Shown one piece after another: positions 5,757 to 11,039 of a stretch of 12,745 nucleotides of DNA. Each line of letters starts with the position of its first letter. The stretch's first letter is position 1. This DNA is from Synechococcaceae bacterium WB8_1B_136 (GTDB taxonomy: Bacteria > Cyanobacteriota > Cyanobacteriia > PCC-6307 > Cyanobiaceae), in contig RGNC01000048.1 of assembly GCA_010029175.1 (NCBI GenBank), forward strand, positions 1 through 12,745, written 5' to 3'. Below the pieces are notes generated by a model, which was given only the letters and a program-made list of their open reading frames with translations, did not search any database and was not told the origin of the DNA. The position numbers and the translations under genes are program-made.

Positions 5757-6554
5757 TCAGACAACCGGCTCAAAGGCGTAGCTGTCCATCGCGATCACGT
5801 GGTCGCTGATGCCGCGAACCATCGCCCGGCCCCGGGCCTGAGGGCCGGCTGCCCCAAGGGCCGTGAACAGGGGCAACAGATGCTCATCGCGGGGCTGGGC
5901 ACGCAGGGCATCGGCGTGACGCTGCCGGTAGTGCAGCAATGCCTCCAGCTGACCACTGCTCAGCTGCGCATCCACCCAGTCGGAGAAGCGCTGGGCATAG
6001 CTGGTGTCCACGCCACCGCCCCGTGAAGCCTGCTGCCAGTCGCGCAGGTTGTGGGTGATGTTGCCGGAGGCCACGATCAGCCAGCCCTGGTCTGTCAGGG
6101 GTGCCAGGGCCTGACCCATGCGGTGGGCATGATCCGGCCCGCCGTGGTGCTGGATCGAGAGGGGCACCACGGGCACATCCGCCCTGGGGAAGAGATACCG
6201 CAGCGGCACCCAGGCCCCGTGGTCCAGCCCGCGCTCAGGGTCGGTGTTCACGGGGAACCCCGCGGCCTGCAGAGCATCCACCACCTGCTGGGCGGCCTGG
6301 GGGCTGCCGCTGGCGGGGTACTGGATGGCGTACAGGGCCGGATCAAACCCCCCGAAGTCGTGGATGGTGGTCAGCTGACGGGCCGTGCCAACCGTGGGCA
6401 GCTGCGTCTCCCAGTGGGGACTGATCACCAGCACCGCCCGGGGCCGCTTCAGGGTGGTGGCCAACGCGGCCAACGCTGCCCCAGCGGCACCGGGCTGCAG
6501 GGCAAACATCGGCGAGCCGTGGGCCACGAACAACACCGAGGCTGGGGTGGGCAC
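5757..6554 (-). CDS. Class III extradiol ring-cleavage dioxygenase, YgiD/DODA (4,5-DOPA dioxygenase) family
   Basis: Members are metalloenzymes of the LigB superfamily that open catechol rings such as DOPA; many bacterial ones have an unknown natural substrate. The 265-residue length is typical. Candidate metal ligands by analogy with E. coli YgiD are H12 (VLFVAHGSP), H47 (VISPHWE) and H225 (RDEHLLPLF). The other conserved histidines are present at H112 (GLDHGAWVPLRY) and H168 (ASGNITHNLRDW). The C-terminus has the usual RGISDHVIAMDSYAFE. The start is a GTG at 6554 with a good AGGAG four bases upstream. The stop shares one base with a distant in-frame ATG (5757) of the antitoxin reading frame, a TGATG arrangement. 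It lies between a Nudix gene and a toxin-antitoxin pair; substrate unknown. Confidence 0.88.
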   Translation of the reverse strand: MPTPASVLFVAHGSPMFALQPGAAGAALAALATTLKRPRAVLVISPHWETQLPTVGTARQLTTIHDFGGFDPALYAIQYPASGSPQAAQQVVDALQAAGFPVNTDPERGLDHGAWVPLRYLFPRADVPVVPLSIQHHGGPDHAHRMGQALAPLTDQGWLIVASGNITHNLRDWQQASRGGGVDTSYAQRFSDWVDAQLSSGQLEALLHYRQRHADALRAQPRDEHLLPLFTALGAAGPQARGRAMVRGISDHVIAMDSYAFEPVV

Positions 6555-6558
6555 GGCG

Positions 6559-6563
6559 CTCCT
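6559..6563 (-). promoter_or_regulatory. Ribosome binding site deciding the dioxygenase GTG start
   Basis: AGGAG on the minus strand lies four bases before the GTG at 6554. It is one of the few good Shine-Dalgarno sequences in the window and supports a GTG start, which places the first metal-binding His at residue 12 as usual for the family. Confidence 0.6.
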
Positions 6564-6581
6564 GGATCCTGTGAGCAGTCT

Positions 6582-6596
6582 GGGGGCTACGCCCCC
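6582..6596. repeat. GC hairpin between Nudix and dioxygenase genes
   Basis: GGGGGC-TAC-GCCCCC forms a six-pair all-GC stem with a three-base loop in the 101-base gap between the two genes. There is no U-tract on either strand, so it is not a standard intrinsic terminator. It could weaken read-through between the genes or stabilise an RNA end. Short hairpins of this form recur in some cyanobacterial genomes. Confidence 0.4.
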
Positions 6597-6655
6597 TCAG
6601 CGGCTGTGGTGCGCCACCGCTGCCGTTCGCGATGGGATTCTCGCGACTCTGGAGC

Positions 6656-7087
6656 TCAGCTTGGCTTGGCAACGGGGCTGAGCAGCTGTTGCATCACCTC
6701 CAACAAGCCGTCGGCCAGGGGGCGCTCGCTGCGCAGATGGGTGCTCCAGATCGAGCCCGTCAGCAGCTCCTCGGCAGACACCAGGGCCATGGCCTGGCCC
6801 TCCAGCAGCTGCAACTGATCGAGCGGCACCGAGAGCGGCGCCTGAAACACGTGGGCCGTGCGTCGGGGGATGTGATGCACCATCACCAGCTCCAGCGTTG
6901 CCGGCTGCCAGCCGATCTCCTCCAGCAGCTCGCGCCGCAGGGCCTGATGCGGCGTTTCACCCGGATCGAGGTGCCCTCCAAACAGCCCCCAGCAGCCGGG
7001 AGCAACGATCGAGGGAATCTCGTCACGCAGCTGCATCAGCCAGCGGCCATCCCGCTGCAGCATCGCCAGGGCGACTTCAACGCTCAT
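6656..7087 (-). CDS. Nudix hydrolase
   Basis: Nudix enzymes hydrolyse nucleoside diphosphates linked to another group, using divalent metal. The complete Nudix box is present at residues 38-60: G38-x5-E44-x7-R52-E53-L-L-E56-E57-I-G59-W, so the catalytic machinery is intact. The preceding FGGHLDPGE and the beta strands around it are normal, and the 143-residue length is typical of a stand-alone domain. The substrate cannot be told; HHIPRRTAHVFQAPL at about 71-85 is where family members differ. The ATG at 7087 is preferred over a TTG directly before it. The gene starts nine bases after the stop of the small membrane protein gene, so the two are probably one operon. Confidence 0.9.
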   Translation of the reverse strand: MSVEVALAMLQRDGRWLMQLRDEIPSIVAPGCWGLFGGHLDPGETPHQALRRELLEEIGWQPATLELVMVHHIPRRTAHVFQAPLSVPLDQLQLLEGQAMALVSAEELLTGSIWSTHLRSERPLADGLLEVMQQLLSPVAKPS

Positions 7088-7096
7088 CAATCGGGC

Positions 7097-7339
7097 TCAG
7101 GCCGCCGCCTGGCGGCGTTGCTGCGCGACATACAGCGCTGCCCCGCCGGCCGCGACGCCCAGGCCTGCACTGATGGCCAGGAACACCAGGGTCTGAAGCA
7201 GCAGCAGAATCAGCCCCAGCGCTGAGAAGGCGGTGATGCGGATCTTGGCCTTGATCAGCAGCGTGAGCAGCAGCAGCACGGTGGCCTTGAGGGCCAGCAC
7301 CTTGGCGGTGGTGAACGGGCAGAAGGGGTTCAGGAACAC
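7097..7339 (-). CDS. Small hydrophobic membrane protein, 80 aa
   Basis: I do not recognise this family. The 80-residue product has two hydrophobic stretches, about residues 14-29 (VLALKATVLLLLTLLI) and 38-70 (LGLILLLLQTLVFLAI continuing into a Gly/Ala segment), split by the basic loop KAKIR. It ends with the basic tail QQRRQAAA. This fits a two-helix inner-membrane protein with both ends cytoplasmic. The start is a GTG at 7339, with no ATG available in frame. The Nudix gene follows after nine bases, so co-transcription is likely, but a functional link is not evident. Confidence 0.65.
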   Translation of the reverse strand: MFLNPFCPFTTAKVLALKATVLLLLTLLIKAKIRITAFSALGLILLLLQTLVFLAISAGLGVAAGGAALYVAQQRRQAAA

Positions 7340-7452
7340 AGCGGGCTACCGAGTGTCTCCATGCTGGCGGACTTCTGGAGCGGCGGTGGCTTCATCCAGA
7401 GCTGCCACGGTTGTGGACCGGGCTGCCAGGTCGGCAGACTCGGAACAGGGAA

Positions 7453-7470
7453 ATCCAGGAAGCCCTGGAT
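7453..7470. terminator. Hairpin downstream of the DUF5615 gene, candidate terminator
   Basis: ATCCAGG (7453-7459) pairs perfectly with CCTGGAT (7464-7470) across the loop AAGC. On the minus strand it follows the toxin gene's stop by about 47 bases and is followed by TTTCCCTGTT, only a weak U-tract. It lies in the 177-base gap before the membrane-protein gene and may separate the two minus-strand units. Confidence 0.4.
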
Positions 7471-7516
7471 GTGTCCACATCAGGTGGCGCGGATAGAAAT
7501 TTCGACTGATTCAGTC

Positions 7517-7888
7517 CTATCTGTTCAGGGGGAGGATTCGCACGCGCTCGCGGCGTTCGTCGGCCACCACCAGTGCTCCTTGCTCGATCTCGGTGGCATA
7601 GGTCCGAAGCACCGACAGCACCAGGGAACCGATCACTTCAGGCAGCACATTCAGACAGCGCACCTGGAGCACGCTGGGGCCAGCGGCGCCACTGAGGGCC
7701 AACATCGTCCCGAAGTCCAGGTCATGGGTGAAGACGGCGTAGTCGTTGGTCATCGCCCATTGCATGAGGTCCGCATCAGCAGCCCTGGGATCGCCCACCT
7801 CTGACCAATGCACAGCCTCATGGCCAGCGCTCTGTAGGAGCGGGATCCATTGGGGCGACAGGTTCATGTCGACCAGAAGCCTGGCCAT
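7517..7888 (-). CDS. DUF5615 PIN-like protein, probable toxin
   Basis: DUF5615 proteins are small PIN-like predicted nucleases usually paired with a DUF433 partner. The 123-residue product shows the family's N-terminal acidic motif at D7 (LLVDMNLSP), the HWSEVGDP stretch (residues 27-34), D38 and D40, and the second acidic motif FTHDLDFGTML with D56 and D58. These would form the metal site. The ATG at 7888 shares one base with the stop of the upstream DUF433 gene (TGATG), indicating translational coupling. The reading frame is intact and of normal length. Toxin activity is inferred from the family and the pairing; some DUF5615/DUF433 pairs have no proven toxicity. A 13-bp inverted repeat (7504-7516) lies directly past the stop. 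Confidence 0.82.
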   Translation of the reverse strand: MARLLVDMNLSPQWIPLLQSAGHEAVHWSEVGDPRAADADLMQWAMTNDYAVFTHDLDFGTMLALSGAAGPSVLQVRCLNVLPEVIGSLVLSVLRTYATEIEQGALVVADERRERVRILPLNR

Positions 7889-8115
7889 CAGCTCAGGACC
7901 AGAGCCTCTTCCCGCTCTTCCAGTCGCCAGGCGGCGTAAGCGAGAGCCTGATCAATGTCGGCCGGCTCAAGCAGCGGGTAGGCCTGCAGGATTCGCTCGC
8001 GGCTGCAGCCACTGGCAACGAGCCCAACAATCATGCCCACGGTGATGCGCAACCCACGTATGCAGGGTTTGCCGCCCATCACGGCGGGATCATGGCTGAT
8101 GCGATCGAAGCCCAT
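7888..8115 (-). CDS. DUF433 protein, probable antitoxin
   Basis: The 75-residue product is a complete DUF433 domain: ISHDPAVMGGKPCIRGLRIT (residues 6-25), then VGLVASGCSRERILQAYPLL with a predicted helix-turn-helix, and DIDQALAYAAW (53-63). DUF433 proteins are small DNA-binding proteins found as partners of PIN-like toxins and probably regulate their own operon. The ATG at 8115 is preceded by AGGA (8126-8123 on the minus strand) with a seven-base spacer. It is divergent from the M32 peptidase gene across 92 bases, which must hold both promoters; no clear boxes are visible. It overlaps the DUF5615 gene by one base. Confidence 0.85.
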   Translation of the reverse strand: MGFDRISHDPAVMGGKPCIRGLRITVGMIVGLVASGCSRERILQAYPLLEPADIDQALAYAAWRLEEREEALVLS

Positions 8116-8207
8116 GGGCGAATCCTAGAAAGAAACCCTTGATGCGCCCTGATCCAGAGCTGCGGTGGCTGTGACGCCATGCTGGGCCCACTGGTCCCAT
8201 CGATCCC

Positions 8208-9758
8208 ATGCCTGCCGCAGCCAGCGCCCTGACCCGACTGCGTGAGCACCTGCACCACACCCGCCTGCTGGGCTCGATCAGCAGCAGCCTCTACTACGAC
8301 CAGAACACGGTGATGCCGGCCGCCGGTGCCGCCTGGCGCGGCGAGCAACTGGCCCTGCTGGCCAGTCAGCTGCACGAGCGCCAGAGCAGCGCCCAGTACG
8401 CCGAACTGGTGCAAGCGGCAGAGGCCGAGCTCGGCGCCGATGCGCCGCCTGAGCAACAGCGCAACCTGGCACTGCTGCGGTTGGAGCTGAACCGGCAGCG
8501 CTGCCTGGATCCCGCCCTGGTGGGCGCCCTGGCCAAGGCCCAGTCGCTCGGCAATGCCGTGTGGCAGGACGCCAGGGCCCGCAACGACTTTTCAGCCTTT
8601 GCGCCGGCTCTCCAGGAGCTGATCGCCCTGCGCAGGCAGCAGGCCAGCCAGCTGGCGGCCGCTGAACCCGCGGCCCGCAGCCCCTGGGAGATCCTGGCCC
8701 AGCCGTTTGAACCGGATGTGAGCAAGTCGCGGCTGCAGGAGCTGTTCGCGCCGCTCAAGGCCGAGCTGCCGGTGTTGCTGGAGCAGGTGGCCGCCAGCCA
8801 TGCGATGGCGCCTGACGCCTCTGCCGCAGCAAACCATGCCGATCTGCCCGAGGCCCTGCAGGAGCAGCTCTGCGCCGAGCTGCTGGACAGCTGGGGGTAT
8901 AACGCCAGCCGCTGCCAGCGCTCCCGCTCGGCCCACCCCTTTTCCTGCACCGTGGGGCCGGCTGACTTCCGCATCACCACGCGGGTGGTGCCGGGCCAGC
9001 CCCTCTCCGCGTTTCTGGCCACGGCCCACGAGTGGGGCCATTCGCTCTACGAGCAGGGGCTGCCCCGCAGCGACGACCACTACTTCCCCTGGCCCCTCGG
9101 AGAAGCCACGTCGATGGGGGTGCACGAGTCGCAGTCGCTGTTCTGGGAATGCCGCGTGGCCCGCAGCCGCGCCTTTGCCGAGCGCTGGCATCCCCGCTTC
9201 TGCAGTGGCCTGGGCCACGATCCCTGGGGCAATGCCGCCGGCTTCTGGCGCGCCCTCAATCCGCTCCGGCCCGGCCTGATCCGGGTGGAGGCCGATGAGC
9301 TCAGCTACGGCCTGCACATCGTGCTGCGCTTTGAGCTGGAGCTGGCGTTGCTGGAGGAGGGCATGCCCGTGGACGACCTGCCTCAGCAGTGGAATCAGCG
9401 CATGCGGGATCTGCTGGGCATCACCCCGGCCAGCGATGCGGAGGGCTGCCTGCAGGACATCCACTGGGCCGAGGGACTGTTCGGCTACTTCCCCTCCTAT
9501 GCCCTGGGGCATCTGATCAGCGCCCAGCTGTCCGAGGCGATGGAGGCCGATCTCGGCGGGCCGGGCGGATTGGAGCGCTGTGTTGCCCGCGGGGAGGAGG
9601 CCGAGCTGCGGGGCTGGCTGGCCCAGCGGGTCTGGCCCCTGGGGCGCAGGGTGAACGGGGAGCAGCTCGTGCGGCAGGTGAGCGGAGCCCCTCTGAGCGC
9701 TGAACCCTTCCTGCGCCACCTGCGCCGCACCGTGGCTGGGCTGCTCAGCCCGGCGTGA
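8208..9758 (+). CDS. M32 family metallocarboxypeptidase (carboxypeptidase Taq type)
   Basis: These cytoplasmic zinc enzymes remove C-terminal residues from peptides and probably act in peptide recycling. The 516-residue length is typical. All the family motifs are present: HPF at 243-245, DFRITTR at 253-259, the zinc site H274-E-W-G-H278, the third ligand region H306-E307-S-Q, IRVEADELSYGLHIVLRFEL at 358-377, and W420 to GYFPSYALGH (426-435) near the C-terminus. The N-terminal helical part (SSSLYYDQNTVMPAAGAAWR) is also standard. No signal peptide is present. The ATG at 8208 gives the usual short lead before the first helix; no Shine-Dalgarno sequence is seen. The ppa gene follows after 37 bases on the same strand, so the two may share a transcript ending at the terminator at 10399. 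Confidence 0.95.
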   Translation: MPAAASALTRLREHLHHTRLLGSISSSLYYDQNTVMPAAGAAWRGEQLALLASQLHERQSSAQYAELVQAAEAELGADAPPEQQRNLALLRLELNRQRCLDPALVGALAKAQSLGNAVWQDARARNDFSAFAPALQELIALRRQQASQLAAAEPAARSPWEILAQPFEPDVSKSRLQELFAPLKAELPVLLEQVAASHAMAPDASAAANHADLPEALQEQLCAELLDSWGYNASRCQRSRSAHPFSCTVGPADFRITTRVVPGQPLSAFLATAHEWGHSLYEQGLPRSDDHYFPWPLGEATSMGVHESQSLFWECRVARSRAFAERWHPRFCSGLGHDPWGNAAGFWRALNPLRPGLIRVEADELSYGLHIVLRFELELALLEEGMPVDDLPQQWNQRMRDLLGITPASDAEGCLQDIHWAEGLFGYFPSYALGHLISAQLSEAMEADLGGPGGLERCVARGEEAELRGWLAQRVWPLGRRVNGEQLVRQVSGAPLSAEPFLRHLRRTVAGLLSPA

Positions 9759-9795
9759 TTCGTAGGATGCCGCCCTGCCGTTTGGATCCCGCCGC

Positions 9796-10383
9796 ATGGC
9801 GAACATCGACCACGCCCCCAGCCGCACGATGCTCAACCTGTTGCACGTGCTGCCGGCCTTCGCCGATGAAGCCGAGCTGCGCCTCAACGCGATCGTTGAG
9901 CTCAACTCGATGACGATCAACAAGTATGAGCTGATCACCGAAACGGGCCACCTCAAGCTCGATCGGGTGGGCTACTCCTCCCTGGCCTACCCCTTCGCCT
10001 ACGGCTGCATTCCCCGCACCTGGGATGAGGATGGCGATCCGCTCGACATCGAGATCGTGGGTGTGACCGAACCCCTGGTGCCGGGTTCCCTGGTGGAGGC
10101 CCGCATCATCGGCATCATGAAGTTCGACGATGGCGGCGAGGTGGACGACAAGGTGATCGCCGTGCTGGCGGACGACAAGCGCATGGATCACATCACCAGC
10201 TACACCCAGCTGGGCGATCACTGGCTGAAAGAAACCCAGTACTACTGGGAGCACTACAAAGACCTCAAGAAGCCCGGCACCTGCAAGGTGAACGGCTTCT
10301 TCGATGCCGCCGAAGCCGTGACGATCATCAAGGAGTGCGAGGCCCGCTACAGCCAGCAGATCGATCCCAAGCTGGTGAACTGA
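9796..10383 (+). CDS. ppa: Inorganic pyrophosphatase, family I
   Basis: The enzyme hydrolyses pyrophosphate to phosphate in the cytoplasm, pulling biosynthetic reactions such as nucleic acid synthesis and amino-acid activation. The 195-residue product carries the family's catalytic features: E35 and N42-K43-Y-E in the first strands, GYSSLAYPFAYGCIP (59-73), and the metal-binding motif D77-E-D79-G-D81-P-L-D84. D116, D117 and K119 follow in DDGGEVDDKVIAV, and then Y149, Y150 and K155. Length and motif spacing are normal for a bacterial hexameric enzyme. The ATG at 9796 follows GGA at 9784-9786. A TAGGAT at 9763-9768 could be a -10 box for its own promoter, without a good -35. A strong intrinsic terminator begins 16 bases after the stop codon. 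Confidence 0.97.
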   Translation: MANIDHAPSRTMLNLLHVLPAFADEAELRLNAIVELNSMTINKYELITETGHLKLDRVGYSSLAYPFAYGCIPRTWDEDGDPLDIEIVGVTEPLVPGSLVEARIIGIMKFDDGGEVDDKVIAVLADDKRMDHITSYTQLGDHWLKETQYYWEHYKDLKKPGTCKVNGFFDAAEAVTIIKECEARYSQQIDPKLVN

Positions 10384-10398
10384 TCACAGCTACCCCGT

Positions 10399-10430
10399 GC
10401 AGGTTCCCGCTGGGGAACCTGCCTTTTTTT
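10399..10430 (+). terminator. Strong rho-independent terminator after ppa
   Basis: GCAGGTTCCC (10399-10408) pairs perfectly with GGGAACCTGC (10413-10422) across the loop GCTG, followed by C and seven T residues (10424-10430). It is the clearest intrinsic terminator in the window and should end the ppa transcript, insulating the transpeptidase gene downstream. Confidence 0.95.
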
Positions 10431-10500
10431 AACCCTGCGGCGGGAGTCTCGCGACTAGGTTGCAGAAAAACCCTGAGCCGTTCTGTTAATCCGCTCCGCC

Positions 10501-11016
10501 ATGCGTCGTTCCACCCTGCCAAGCCTGCTGCTGTTGGGCAGCCTGGGGGTCGCCCTGCCAACCATGGGGGCCGAACAGCAAGCTGCCTCCACCACAGCCA
10601 CCACTACGACAGCCGCCGGCTCCGCCGCCAGTGGCACGGAGATTCACCTGAGCCTCAGCAAGCGGGAGATCGCGCTGATCCGCGATGGCAAGGCCTTGAA
10701 CCGCTGGCCGGTGGTGATCGGCGCCCCCGAAACCCCAACCCCCACCGGTCGCTTCCGGGTGCAGACCAAGGTGGTGAACCCCGTTTACCAGAGCACCTCC
10801 AGCGGCCAGGTGAAGGGGGTGGGCGCCCTGGGGTATCGCTGGATCGGCTTTCACAAACAGGGGAGCAACGACTTCGGCATCCACGGCACCCCCTGGCCCT
10901 GGTGGGTGGATGCCCGCGCCGCCGTGAGCCATGGCTGCGTGCGCATGCGCAATGAACACGTGGAGAAACTGTTCTCGGCCGTGGAGATCGGCACGCCGGT
11001 GATCATCCAGAACTAG
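10501..11016 (+). CDS. Secreted L,D-transpeptidase, YkuD domain
   Basis: YkuD enzymes make or exchange L,D-linkages in peptidoglycan in the periplasm. The 171-residue product has a signal peptide (MRR, Leu-rich core, cleavage near LPTMGA-EQ at about 24) and a Thr/Ala-rich low-complexity linker (about 28-45). The YkuD domain runs from about 47 to the end. The catalytic region is complete: H128 in FGIHGTPWPWW and the S143-H144-G-C146-V-R148-M signature, with Cys146 as nucleophile. There is no LysM or peptidoglycan-binding domain, so it is a minimal form. The start at ATG 10501 gives a proper signal peptide. The gene is isolated from ppa by a terminator and converges on the ClC gene, 23 bases from its end. 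Confidence 0.92.
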   Translation: MRRSTLPSLLLLGSLGVALPTMGAEQQAASTTATTTTAAGSAASGTEIHLSLSKREIALIRDGKALNRWPVVIGAPETPTPTGRFRVQTKVVNPVYQSTSSGQVKGVGALGYRWIGFHKQGSNDFGIHGTPWPWWVDARAAVSHGCVRMRNEHVEKLFSAVEIGTPVIIQN

Positions 11017-11039
11017 GCCAGAACTCGGGTTTAACCGCG

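Noticed and set aside
7504..7516. GACTGA-T-TCAGTC inverted repeat right after the DUF5615 stop
   Set aside because: Only six-base arms with a one-base centre; too short to fold as a terminator and likely by chance, so mentioned only with the gene.
8592..9956. 454-aa open frame antisense to the M32 peptidase and the start of ppa
   Set aside because: Low-complexity Gly/Ala/Gln translation with no family resemblance, while the plus strand encodes complete M32 motifs.
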